A stretch of 62,757 nt of DNA from DASQQQ01 sp036390995 (GTDB lineage: Bacteria; Actinomycetota; UBA4738; HRBIN12). Position numbers and translations under genes: made by a program. The notes below the pieces were generated by a model, which was not told the origin of the DNA, searched no databases, and saw only the letters and a list, made by a program, of their open reading frames with translations. Position 1 is the first letter of the stretch, and each line of letters opens with the position of its first letter. The stretch spans positions 1-62,757 of the forward strand of contig DASWAT010000153.1 in the NCBI GenBank assembly GCA_036390995.1, in the 5' to 3' direction. Below, in pieces: positions 45,654-53,902 of the stretch.

Positions 45654-46495
45654 CGCTCGTCCTCCTCCACCAGGCCGCCCTCGCCCCGCCGGCGGATCCG
45701 GACCTCCGTGTCGCGGACCTCGACCTCGAGCTCCATGCCGGCGAGCGCGTCCACCGCGGACTCGGGCAGCCGGAGCTTCCCGTCGGGTCCCACGGATCCG
45801 GCTGGGATCCCCTCGACCAAGAGCTGGCCGTCGCGCAGCCGGATCTGATGCCGCGCGCGCTTGGCCGCGATGAGGTCGTGCGTGACCATCACGATCGTCA
45901 CGCCGAACTCGCGGTTCACGCTCTGGAACGCCTCGAGCACCTTGGCCGCGGACCCGGTGTCGAGCTCCGCGGTGGGCTCGTCCGCCAGGATGATCTTCGG
46001 CACGTTCGACAGCGCGACGGCCACCGCGACGCGTTGCTGCTCGCCGCCGGAGAGCTGCCCGGGGCGGTGGTGGGCGCGGTCGGCCAGGCCAACCAGCTCC
46101 AGCAGCTCCTCGGGCGAGTGCCGGCCCGCCGGCATGCTCATCCCGCGCGCCGTGGACGGGAGCCGGACGTTCTCCCGGACGGTGAGGTAGGGGACGAGGT
46201 TCCGGGCCGTGCCCTGCCAGACGAAGCCGATCTTGGCCCGCCGGTAGTCGGTGAGCTGGTCCTCGGTGAGACGCCCGAGATCCGTGCCGTCCACGACCAC
46301 CTCGCCGGCCGTGGGGCGGTCCAGGCCGCCGATCAGGTTCAGGATCGTGGACTTGCCCGAGCCGCTCGGGCCGACGATGGCCAGGAACTCGCCCTCGTGG
46401 ACGTCGAAGTCCACGCCGCCGAGCGCCACCACGCCGGTGTCGGCGATCCGGTAGATCTTGTGGACGTGCCGGAAGCGGACGAGGGTCTCGCGCAT
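45650..46495 (-). CDS. ABC transporter ATPase of the FtsX/MacB type with AbrB-like C-terminal tail
   Basis: 281 residues. The first 230 form a normal ATPase: GPSGSGKST, LSGGEQQRVAVAVAL, KIILADEPTAELD, and MVTHDLIAA. The remaining 50 residues are unusual: GPDGKLRLPESAVDALAG followed by LEVEVRDTEVRIRRR. This resembles the AbrB/MazE swapped-hairpin pattern. It could mediate dimerisation or DNA binding (inference). The start shares a base with the permease stop (TGATG) and the end overlaps the next ATPase (ATGA). Confidence 0.9.
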   Translation of the reverse strand: MRETLVRFRHVHKIYRIADTGVVALGGVDFDVHEGEFLAIVGPSGSGKSTILNLIGGLDRPTAGEVVVDGTDLGRLTEDQLTDYRRAKIGFVWQGTARNLVPYLTVRENVRLPSTARGMSMPAGRHSPEELLELVGLADRAHHRPGQLSGGEQQRVAVAVALSNVPKIILADEPTAELDTGSAAKVLEAFQSVNREFGVTIVMVTHDLIAAKRARHQIRLRDGQLLVEGIPAGSVGPDGKLRLPESAVDALAGMELEVEVRDTEVRIRRRGEGGLVEEDER

Positions 46496-49400
46496 CACTC
46501 CGCCTCTCCCCGAAGGACCGACGTCACGGACGACCGAAGCAGCGCCCGCAACGCCGCGAGCAGTCCGATCGCCGAGGCAGCGCCGATGGCAACGGCGGAC
46601 ACACCGAGCGACGTCCAGTCCACCACCACCACCGGTGGGGGGAACGCCGCGCCCAGGCTCTTGCCCACGTAGGGCATCATCAACCGGAGGATCCCGAAGC
46701 CCAGCCCGGCGCCGGCGACCACCGCGAAGCCGATCAGCACCCCCTGCTCCAACGTGAGGACCCGCCGGATCTGACCGGGTTCCGTGCCCATCGCGCGCAG
46801 GGCCGCGAACTCGAACTCCCGACGCCGCTGGGCGAAGTACAGGCCGACGGCGACGCCGATCACGACCAGGCCGAGCCCGCCGGCCGCCGCGGTGAAATGC
46901 ATCCCGACCGCCAGGCTCTGTGGAAGCTGGGACAAGAAGGCGACGATCGGTGCCGCGCTCGCGGTGCGACCCACCGCGAATCCGTCGGCGCGTAGGGCCG
47001 GCCGGGGATCGGCGCCCATGGCCCATACCTCGTTCAACGACAGTCCGGGCTCGGGGATCCGGGCCGAGGCCCCGAGCAGGGCGGGAGCCGACACGACCAT
47101 GAAGTCGCCGGCCACCGTGGGGAACGATTCGGCCACGGCGACCTGACGGAACTCCAGCAGCTGTCCCCCCAGGGTGGCCTGGAACGCGGGCCCTTGGGAC
47201 GAGGCCACGCCGGGGGAGACCAGGACCGGGATCGGCGGCGCGGGTGGCTCGATCCCGCCGATGACGTGTCCGGCACCCGGCACGATGGTGATCGCTCCCT
47301 CCTCGGGCTTGAGCTTGGCGTCGCTGCCCCGCCACCTGAGGGGCAGCCACGTCGACAGGTCGACGGGCTGCCCCGCCGCCGAGAGCCCTCGCAGGGTCAA
47401 ACGCACGAGCGGCGGGAGCGACCCGACACCCTCCTGGACGAGCGCGAGCGAGAGCAGACGCTCGGCGCCATCGGCCGGGCCATCGTATCGGTGGTTGCCG
47501 GCCACCAAGCGCCCCAGGTCGGCCGTTGCGACCTCGCCCCCCGCGCGCTGGAACGTCACCACCAGGTCGAGCCCCGCGGCCGTCCGATCGGCGTCCACGC
47601 TCGCGCTTACCGTCCCGGCCGGAACCGGCACCCCGGCCTCCTGCACGGCGAGCTCCGACAGCCAGCTCGTCTCCGGTGTGTCCGAGTAGTCCGACCGCCA
47701 CCATCCGCCCCGCGCGTACGTGGAGGGGTCCACGCCCAGGGCCACCGGTGTGATGGAGAAGTCCCCTTGTCGCTCGAAGTCGGGTTCGCTCCGGATGACT
47801 GCGGTCGCGTTCGACGGCATCCGATCCAGCTCGGCCAGCGGCTGTTCCGGGGCTCCGATCTGCACGCGCCAGTCGGCGCCCACCTGCTGGTGCGCGCTGT
47901 CTTGGTGGTTCCGCGTGACGATCGCCCGGTAGGAGGTGGAGACGACCAGCAGCCCGACCGAGAGCACCAGGAGCAGCGAGGTGGCGAAGCTCGTGCCCGG
48001 GGAACGGCCCAGGCGGCGGGCCGCCAGGTAGACGGGGAGCCTGCGCGTGCGGCCCACCCGGCGGTCCAACCGGCGCAGGAGGAACAGCAGCAGCCGGAGA
48101 GCCAGGAACGACAGGCCGAAGATCAGCAGCGTCGGCGCCAGCAGGACCAAGGGATCCAGATCGCCCCGCTGGAAGGACGGCACGAAGCCGCTGCTGCGTA
48201 CCTCCACGAACGCGAAGACCCCGAGCGGCAGGACGAACAGCTCGACCGGGACGCGGGAGAGCAAGGGGCGCTCCTCGCGCGAGAGCAGACGCCGCTCTTC
48301 CAGGATCGTCCGACGGATGTGCGGGAGCGACAGCACGAGGAGCGCGGCGGCGCCGACGAGCGCGGCGGCCAGCCCCAGGATCTCGGCCTGCGCGCTCAGT
48401 CGGATGGGGAACAGGACGCCCGGCAGCGAGGGCCCGTTCGAATGCGAGGCCAGGAGCGCGAGGGCCATGCCGAACAGCAGGCCGAGCGGATACGCCACGA
48501 CCGCCGACAGGAGTGCCTGGACGCCCTGCCCGGCGATCAGCTTGCCGGCGGAGAAGCCCCGGCTCCGAAGGACCGCCAGCTCGAAGGACTGCCGGGTCAG
48601 CACGAGCGCCCCGACGCCGGCGAGGACGGCCATGGTCACGGCGCCGATCTGGAAGACCACCAGGAAGATCGGCACCCGCAGGTTCGAGATCCGTTGCCTG
48701 ACCAGCTCCATGAGCGTCGGAAGGCCGGTGGTGGTGCGCAGGTTCGAGAGCGCGGGGTCCTGGTGCAGCTGCCCGTCCGCTTGCCCGATCTGCCCGGGGA
48801 GCGCCTCCGCCCGCGCGAAGCCCAGTCCCCGGAAGTCCAGGTACGTGTCCCAGGCGAACTCGGTCACCACGCCGGCGTTCTGGACCAGGGCGAGGTAGCC
48901 ATCCCGCGAGAGGAGTGCGGGGGGAAGGTCGGTGGAATCGGGGGCGGGGAAGGGGATCTGTCCGCCGAACCAGAACGGGTCGCCACGGTCGGGCAGGCCG
49001 AAGGTCCCGGTCACCGTGAGCTCCACCCGTCTGCCGGTCGGGCCGATCAGCCCGACCGCGTCGCCGATCTTCAGCCTCAGCGTCTTCGCCAGCCCCGTCG
49101 GGAGGGCCATCTGGCCCGGGCCTGAGGGCGGCTGGCCCTTGAAGGGCAGGTGATCCTCCGCGCCGTCACGGAAGAGCAGCGGCAACGACACGGGGGCGGC
49201 CCCGACGTCGATGCGCGCCGTGCCGCGACCCTGCCTGATCAGCCGCTCGACCGGGAGGTCGCCGGTTGCGTCGACGACCTCCGCGTCGATCTTCGCGAAG
49301 TCGAAGCTCGGGCCCCCGTAGACGGAGAAGCGCACGTTGCGGACGTTGACCGGAGCGGTCTCGATCGCAGAGGAGGAGATCGCTTCGCGGGCTGCGTCCG

Positions 49401-49515
49401 CGTAGATGGGGCCAGCCACCAGCACGCCGACCGTGAAGGCCAGCGTGACCACGATGGCCAGTCCCAGCAGCCGCTGGGCGAAGAACCGTTTCAGCAGGAA
49501 GACGAGGGTCGCCAT
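46495..49515 (-). CDS. Large FtsX-domain ABC permease
   Basis: 1006 residues from ATG 49515; ATG 49545 would add ten residues but lies only three bases from a TATCAT -10 box. Layout: N-terminal anchor (residues 11-35), a large exported domain, an FtsX-type helix block (about 280-410, with ELAVLRSRGFS), further helices near 430-530, a second exported domain (about 540-830), and a closing FtsX block with EFAALRAMGTEPGQIRRVL. This duplicated architecture fits MacB/LolCE-like machines moving lipids, peptides or signals across the membrane. The cargo is unknown. It heads an operon with two distinct ATPases. Confidence 0.85.
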   Translation of the reverse strand: MATLVFLLKRFFAQRLLGLAIVVTLAFTVGVLVAGPIYADAAREAISSSAIETAPVNVRNVRFSVYGGPSFDFAKIDAEVVDATGDLPVERLIRQGRGTARIDVGAAPVSLPLLFRDGAEDHLPFKGQPPSGPGQMALPTGLAKTLRLKIGDAVGLIGPTGRRVELTVTGTFGLPDRGDPFWFGGQIPFPAPDSTDLPPALLSRDGYLALVQNAGVVTEFAWDTYLDFRGLGFARAEALPGQIGQADGQLHQDPALSNLRTTTGLPTLMELVRQRISNLRVPIFLVVFQIGAVTMAVLAGVGALVLTRQSFELAVLRSRGFSAGKLIAGQGVQALLSAVVAYPLGLLFGMALALLASHSNGPSLPGVLFPIRLSAQAEILGLAAALVGAAALLVLSLPHIRRTILEERRLLSREERPLLSRVPVELFVLPLGVFAFVEVRSSGFVPSFQRGDLDPLVLLAPTLLIFGLSFLALRLLLFLLRRLDRRVGRTRRLPVYLAARRLGRSPGTSFATSLLLVLSVGLLVVSTSYRAIVTRNHQDSAHQQVGADWRVQIGAPEQPLAELDRMPSNATAVIRSEPDFERQGDFSITPVALGVDPSTYARGGWWRSDYSDTPETSWLSELAVQEAGVPVPAGTVSASVDADRTAAGLDLVVTFQRAGGEVATADLGRLVAGNHRYDGPADGAERLLSLALVQEGVGSLPPLVRLTLRGLSAAGQPVDLSTWLPLRWRGSDAKLKPEEGAITIVPGAGHVIGGIEPPAPPIPVLVSPGVASSQGPAFQATLGGQLLEFRQVAVAESFPTVAGDFMVVSAPALLGASARIPEPGLSLNEVWAMGADPRPALRADGFAVGRTASAAPIVAFLSQLPQSLAVGMHFTAAAGGLGLVVIGVAVGLYFAQRRREFEFAALRAMGTEPGQIRRVLTLEQGVLIGFAVVAGAGLGFGILRLMMPYVGKSLGAAFPPPVVVVDWTSLGVSAVAIGAASAIGLLAALRALLRSSVTSVLRGEAE

Positions 49516-49548
49516 ACACGTGAGCGCCGCCGGTGCGGCGGCCATCAG

Positions 49549-49554
49549 ATGATA
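49549..49554 (-). promoter_or_regulatory. Putative -10 box of the FtsX-type ABC operon
   Basis: TATCAT on the minus strand, 33 bases before ATG 49515 and 3 bases before ATG 49545. The spacing favours the shorter start. Confidence 0.4.
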
Positions 49555-49643
49555 CGCTGGGCGGCACCGCGCGAGATGCGCGTCGAAGCGACCCGACCGA
49601 CCCGAACCGACCTGAACCAGACCCCTCGAAGGAGCGAGCGTCC

Positions 49644-50795
49644 GTGGACAGGCCCGAGATCATCCTGGCGCCGGGCCCGACCCCCATCCCGCCCGAGGTG
49701 CTGCTGGCGCAGGGCAGCCCGCTCGTCTACCACCGTGGACCGGGGTTCGGCCGGATGCTCCGCGAGGTGACGGAGAGCCTGCAGCGCCTGTACCGCACGG
49801 AGTGCGACGTGCTGATCATGACGTCCTCCGGCACCGGCGGGCTCGAGTCGGCGGTCGCCAACTGTTTCTCTCCCGGAGACGCCGTGCTGGTGCCGATGGC
49901 GGGGTTCTTCGCCGAGCGGTTCGGGAAGATCGCGCAGGCGTACGGTCTGCGCGTCCGGACGATCGACTATGGATGGGGTCGGACGGTGAAGGCGAAGGAC
50001 ATCGCGGGAGCTCTGGCCGAGGAACCGGTGAAGGCGGTGCTCCTGACCCACAGCGAGACGTCCACGGGCGTGGTGCACGACGTCGAGGCGGCCGCGAGCG
50101 CGGCGAAGGACGCCGGGGCCATGGTGGTCGTCGACGCGGTGTCCTCGCTCGGCGCCGTGCCGTTCGACTTCGATGGATGGGGCATCGACGTCGCGGTGAG
50201 CGGCTCGCAGAAGGCGCTGTCGGCCTCGCCCGGCCTTGCCTTCGTCGCAGTGTCCGAGACCGCATGGGAGGCGCAGGCGACCGCCACGAACCCGAGGTTC
50301 TACTTCGACTGGACCCTGTACAAGCAGTACTACGCCCTGCCGGACCCGGAGAACCCATGGACCCCTGCCATCTCGGTGTTGCAGGGGCTCCACGCCGCGC
50401 TGCGCCTCTACTACCAGGACGGACCCGAGGCCGCCTACGCCCGGCACGAGCTCCTCTCGCGCGCCATCAAGGAGGGTGTGAAGGCGCTCGGCCTCGACCT
50501 GTCCGGTGAGGATCCCGAGCGCGCGTGGACCGTGACCGCCGTCCGTGCCCCCGAGGGCATCGACGCTGATCGCATCTGCGCGCTCGTGCGGGCCGACTTC
50601 GGCATCATCCTGGCTCCCGGGCAAGGCCCGATGAAGGGCAAGGTCTTCCGGATCGGCCACCTCGGCTACTACGACCGCCTCGACATGATCCGAGGGCTGG
50701 CAGCGCTCGAGATGACGCTCGACAAGCTGGGCTACCCGGTGAAGCGGGGCGCGGCGGTGGCGGCCGCCGAGGACGTCTTCGCGGACGCGGAGTAG
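49644..50795 (+). CDS. Class V aminotransferase, probably phosphoserine- or alanine/serine-glyoxylate-type
   Basis: 383-residue PLP enzyme. Start region NAD-independent pattern ILAPGPTPIPPEVLLA, PLP lysine K190 in AVSGSQKALSASPG, and the preceding aspartate in VVVDAVSSLGAVPFDFD are typical of the small class V group. The serA gene follows nine bases later, which makes serine synthesis the likely pathway: it may stand in for SerC, converting 3-phosphohydroxypyruvate to phosphoserine. Alanine- or serine-glyoxylate transamination remains possible. GTG start with GAAGGAG upstream. Confidence 0.88.
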   Translation: MDRPEIILAPGPTPIPPEVLLAQGSPLVYHRGPGFGRMLREVTESLQRLYRTECDVLIMTSSGTGGLESAVANCFSPGDAVLVPMAGFFAERFGKIAQAYGLRVRTIDYGWGRTVKAKDIAGALAEEPVKAVLLTHSETSTGVVHDVEAAASAAKDAGAMVVVDAVSSLGAVPFDFDGWGIDVAVSGSQKALSASPGLAFVAVSETAWEAQATATNPRFYFDWTLYKQYYALPDPENPWTPAISVLQGLHAALRLYYQDGPEAAYARHELLSRAIKEGVKALGLDLSGEDPERAWTVTAVRAPEGIDADRICALVRADFGIILAPGQGPMKGKVFRIGHLGYYDRLDMIRGLAALEMTLDKLGYPVKRGAAVAAAEDVFADAE

Positions 50796-50803
50796 GGACC
50801 GAC

Positions 50804-52390
50804 GTGCGCGTCCTCGTCACCGAGCCGTTGTCGGCACCCGGGCTCGACATGCTGCGCCGGGACTTCCGGGTGGATGTGCGGCCGGAGCTCGCGTCGGGCG
50901 GTCTGGTCGCCGAGATCGCACCCTATGAGGCGCTCGTCGTGCGCTCCCAGACGAGGGTGACCGCGGCGGTGATCGAGGCCGGCGAGCACCTGAAGGTGAT
51001 CGCGCGGGCCGGGATCGGGCTGGACAACGTGGACGTGGAGGCCGCCACGCGCCGCGGCGTGATGGTGGTGAACGCGCCGCAGTCGAACATCGTCTCGGCG
51101 GCCGAGCACACCCTCGCGCTGCTGTTGGCGCAGGCGCGGAGCATCCCCCTGGCGAACGCCGACCTCAAGGCGGGCCGGTGGGAGCGATCGACGTACGAGG
51201 GCGTCGAGCTCCAGGGTAAGACGCTCGGCGTCGTGGGCCTGGGCCGGGTCGGCGGGCTGGTCACGCAGCGAGCGGCGGCCTTCGGGATGCGGATCATCGC
51301 GTTCGATCCGTACGTCCCGAAGGAGCGGGCCAAGGAGATGGGCATCGAGCTCATGCCCACGCTCGAGGCGCTGCTCGTGCAGGCCGACTTCATCACGATC
51401 CACCTGCCGAGGACCCCCGACACCGAGAGGCTCATCGGCCGTCGGGAGCTGGCGCTGGTGAAGGAGGGCGCGCGGATCGTGAACACGGCCCGCGGCGGCA
51501 TCGTGGACGAGGTCGCGCTGGCGAAGGCGTTGGAGGACGGCAGGCTGGCGGGTGCGGCACTCGACGTGTTCGCCGAGGAGCCCACCACCGAGTCGCCCCT
51601 GTTCGCGTTCGACCAGGTCGTGGTCACGCCCCACCTGGGTGCGGCCACCGCGGAGGCCCAGGACAAGGCGGGGACGGCGGTCGCCGAGATGGTGGGGCTC
51701 GCCCTGAGGGGCGAGTTCGTGCCGTACGCCGTGAACGTGTCGGCGGCGGCCGAGGTCTCCGAGCTCGTCCGGCCGTTCCTGCCGCTCGCCGAGAAGCTCG
51801 GGATGCTGCTCACGGGGCTCGCGCGGGGGGCCGTGCACAAGGTGGAGTGCCAGTTCCTCGGCCGCATCGCCGAGGCCGACACCCGCGTCCTCACGCTGTC
51901 GATCCTGAAGGGCGTGCTGCGGGGCGTGGTGCACGAGCCGGTCTCGTTCGTGAACGCGCCGATCATCGCCCGGGAGCGGGGGATCGTCATCTCGGAGATG
52001 CGGTCGGCGATCTCGACGGACTACGTGAACCTCGTGGGGCTTCGCGCGGAGACCGACGACGGCCCGGTCTCGGTGGCCGGGACGCTCGTAGGGAACCGCA
52101 ACGCCGAGCGCGTGCTGCAGGTGCTCGACTACGACATCGAGATGGCTCCGGCAACGTACATGCTCTTCTTCACCTACGAGGATCGCCCCGGGATCATCGG
52201 CAAGGTCGGCACGATCCTCGGAGCCCACGACATCAACATCGCCACCATGGACGTCGGCCGCCCGACCCGAGGTGGGACCGCCCTCATGGGTTTGACCCTC
52301 GACAGCCCCGTGCCCCCCGAGGTGATCGACGAGATGGCCCGCCAGGTGGAGGCCCACGGCCCTCCCGTCCTCGTCGTCCTGCCCGAGTAG
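50804..52390 (+). CDS. serA: D-3-phosphoglycerate dehydrogenase
   Basis: First enzyme of the phosphorylated serine pathway, 528 residues, the long form. NAD-binding motif GVVGLGRVGGLV; catalytic Arg in VNTARGGIVDE, Glu in the segment before DVFAEEP-TTESPL, and His in VVTPHLGAAT. After the catalytic domain come an intervening (ASB-type) domain and a C-terminal ACT domain (YEDRPGIIGKVGTILGAHDI), which usually gives serine feedback inhibition. GTG start directly after the aminotransferase gene, so the pair forms an operon. Confidence 0.96.
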   Translation: MRVLVTEPLSAPGLDMLRRDFRVDVRPELASGGLVAEIAPYEALVVRSQTRVTAAVIEAGEHLKVIARAGIGLDNVDVEAATRRGVMVVNAPQSNIVSAAEHTLALLLAQARSIPLANADLKAGRWERSTYEGVELQGKTLGVVGLGRVGGLVTQRAAAFGMRIIAFDPYVPKERAKEMGIELMPTLEALLVQADFITIHLPRTPDTERLIGRRELALVKEGARIVNTARGGIVDEVALAKALEDGRLAGAALDVFAEEPTTESPLFAFDQVVVTPHLGAATAEAQDKAGTAVAEMVGLALRGEFVPYAVNVSAAAEVSELVRPFLPLAEKLGMLLTGLARGAVHKVECQFLGRIAEADTRVLTLSILKGVLRGVVHEPVSFVNAPIIARERGIVISEMRSAISTDYVNLVGLRAETDDGPVSVAGTLVGNRNAERVLQVLDYDIEMAPATYMLFFTYEDRPGIIGKVGTILGAHDINIATMDVGRPTRGGTALMGLTLDSPVPPEVIDEMARQVEAHGPPVLVVLPE

Positions 52391-52432
52391 CGCGCCGAGA
52401 TCGTTGCAGCCGTTCGCGTATCGCCCGGATCC

Positions 52433-52462
52433 TTGCCGGGCGTGAGGCTCCGCTGCTACACT
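52433..52462 (+). promoter_or_regulatory. Promoter upstream of the leader ORF and MFS gene
   Basis: TTGCCG (52433-52438), an 18-base spacer and TACACT (52457-52462). Transcription would start near 52470, directly at the ATG of a 16-codon ORF. Confidence 0.6.
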
Positions 52463-52471
52463 TCGCCGGTC

Positions 52472-52522
52472 ATGAGGCGACCCACGGTGATCTCCGGCAA
52501 GACCTTCGGCGTCGATCGCTGA
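52472..52522 (+). CDS. Putative leader peptide upstream of MFS transporter
   Basis: A 16-codon ORF encoding MRRPTVISGKTFGVDR, starting nine bases after the -10 box and ending eight bases before a GC hairpin. No independent ribosome-binding site; leaderless translation is expected. The position between promoter and hairpin, in front of a transporter gene, suggests translation-coupled attenuation. It is short enough to be chance, so confidence is moderate. Confidence 0.42.
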   Translation: MRRPTVISGKTFGVDR

Positions 52523-52529
52523 CGCCGAG

Positions 52530-52547
52530 GCCCGCCGCCAGGCGGGC
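52530..52547 (+). promoter_or_regulatory. GC hairpin between leader ORF and MFS gene
   Basis: GCCCGCC-GCCA-GGCGGGC: 7-bp stem, 4-base loop, eight bases downstream of the leader stop codon and 49 bases before the transporter ATG. No T-tract, so it could act on transcription through a factor, on translation, or on mRNA stability. Confidence 0.5.
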
Positions 52548-52596
52548 AACGGAGCTCACCCCCTCCGGTCCCATCGATCCACGAAGGAGTCGCTTC

Positions 52597-53832
52597 ATGT
52601 CACGGAACCCGACCGCTCCTAGGACCGCCGTCCGCCTGCTGGCGACCGCGCGTCTCATCTCCATCACCGGTGGTGCCGCCGCGTACACGGCGCTCATGTT
52701 CACGGTGTACGAGCGCACCCACTCGGCGGCGTGGCTGTCCGCGACCCTGTTCCTCACCTTCGGCGTGAGCGGCTTCGTCGCGCCCATCGGCGGTTGGATC
52801 GGCGACCGGTTCAACCGCAAGCGGGTCATGATCGTCTCCGACCTGCTCGGCGTGGCCTGCTTCGCGGCCATGGCGTTCGCCGGCGACCCTGTTTGGCTGC
52901 TCGGGCTCGCCTTCCTGTCGGCGGTCGTCGAGACGCCGTTCTGGTCCGCGTCCGGCGCGGCGATCCCGAACCTCGTGGGCGAGGAGCAGCTGTCGTGGGC
53001 GAATGGCCTGGTGTCACTCGGCCGCAACATGGGGATCATGGTCGGGCCCGCCGTCGGCGGAGCGCTGCTGGCCGCGATCGGCGCGTCGTGGGTGTTCGCG
53101 ATCAACGCGGTGACGTTCGCGGCGTCGGCGGTGCTCGTGGCCTTGGTGCACGGGCGCTTCTCCGAGCCGCGGCGCGAGGAGCATCTGGAGCATCGAGGCA
53201 TGCGGGCCGGCTTCGTGTTCATCGCTCGCGATCGCGTGCTCCGTACCGTGGTGCTGGGATGGGTTGCCCTGGTGGCCGGGATGGGCATCGTGATGGTCGC
53301 CGACGTCCCCCTGGTGGAGCACTTCCATGCCGGGGCCCTCGGGTACGGCCTGTTGATCACGGCGTGGGGCGGCGGCTCGGTGGCCGGCTCGCTGGCCGGG
53401 CGGCGCCTGGACGAGCGCAAGGAGCCGAAGGCTCTGCTGCTCGGGATGGCCCTGATCGGCGCCTCGACGGGCGCGATCGCGGTCTCGCCGTGGTTCGCTC
53501 CTATCCTGGTGATGGGCTTCGTGTCCGGCTTCGGCGACGCCGTGGCGATGGTCGCCGACCAGGGGATCCAGCAGCGGCGGACCCCCGATGCCGTGCGGAG
53601 CCGCGTCATGTCGGCGGCCGAGGCGCTGGCAACCGTCTCGTACGCGGCCTCGCTGGCCGCCGCGGGAGCCGTGCTCGGACTGGTGGGCCCCCAGGGGGCA
53701 TACGCGATCGGCGGGCTGACCGCGATGGCCGGAGCCGGCGTGGTCGTCCCGATCCTGCGATCCGCCCGAGGCGACGGCCGGGAAGTCGCGGAGCCCCAGC
53801 CCGCGGTCGAGAGGCTGGTCCAAGCAGGGTAG
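52597..53832 (+). CDS. MFS transporter, probable drug/metabolite exporter
   Basis: 411 residues with about twelve membrane helices. The loop after helix 2 has motif A as GGWIGDRFNRKRVMIVSDLLG, typical of the enterobactin-exporter/multidrug (MFS_3) group; a second related loop is AGRRLDERKEPK. ATG 52597 is preceded by AAGGAG seven bases upstream. The 206 bases between serA and this gene hold a promoter, a 16-codon ORF and a hairpin. Substrate unknown; exporters with such leaders are sometimes induced by ribosome-targeting compounds (established for other genes, inference here). Confidence 0.85.
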   Translation: MSRNPTAPRTAVRLLATARLISITGGAAAYTALMFTVYERTHSAAWLSATLFLTFGVSGFVAPIGGWIGDRFNRKRVMIVSDLLGVACFAAMAFAGDPVWLLGLAFLSAVVETPFWSASGAAIPNLVGEEQLSWANGLVSLGRNMGIMVGPAVGGALLAAIGASWVFAINAVTFAASAVLVALVHGRFSEPRREEHLEHRGMRAGFVFIARDRVLRTVVLGWVALVAGMGIVMVADVPLVEHFHAGALGYGLLITAWGGGSVAGSLAGRRLDERKEPKALLLGMALIGASTGAIAVSPWFAPILVMGFVSGFGDAVAMVADQGIQQRRTPDAVRSRVMSAAEALATVSYAASLAAAGAVLGLVGPQGAYAIGGLTAMAGAGVVVPILRSARGDGREVAEPQPAVERLVQAG

Positions 53833-53847
53833 ACGGCAGCGTCGGCT

Positions 53848-53861
53848 TGAACGATGGTTCA
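53848..53861. promoter_or_regulatory. TGAAC-N4-GTTCA operator, copy 1
   Basis: TGAACGATGGTTCA, a perfect 5-base-arm palindrome of a type often bound by TetR-family repressors. Its centre is 31 bases, about three helical turns, from copy 2. Confidence 0.65.
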
Positions 53862-53878
53862 GGAGTGTGGTTCGATGC

Positions 53879-53892
53879 TGAACCACCGTTCA
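53879..53892. promoter_or_regulatory. TGAAC-N4-GTTCA operator, copy 2
   Basis: TGAACCACCGTTCA, with the same arms as copy 1. Its last bases abut the AGGAGGGG ribosome-binding site of the FAD enzyme gene. A further inverted GGTTC/GAACC pair (53869-53884) lies between and across the two copies. No TetR gene is in the window. Confidence 0.65.
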
Positions 53893-53902
53893 GGAGGGGC
53901 CG

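Noticed and set aside
45650..47704. Apparent 684-residue fusion of an ATPase with an N-terminal extension
   Set aside because: The first 400 residues are a shifted-frame reading of the large permease gene. The ATPase starts at ATG 46495, which overlaps the permease stop.
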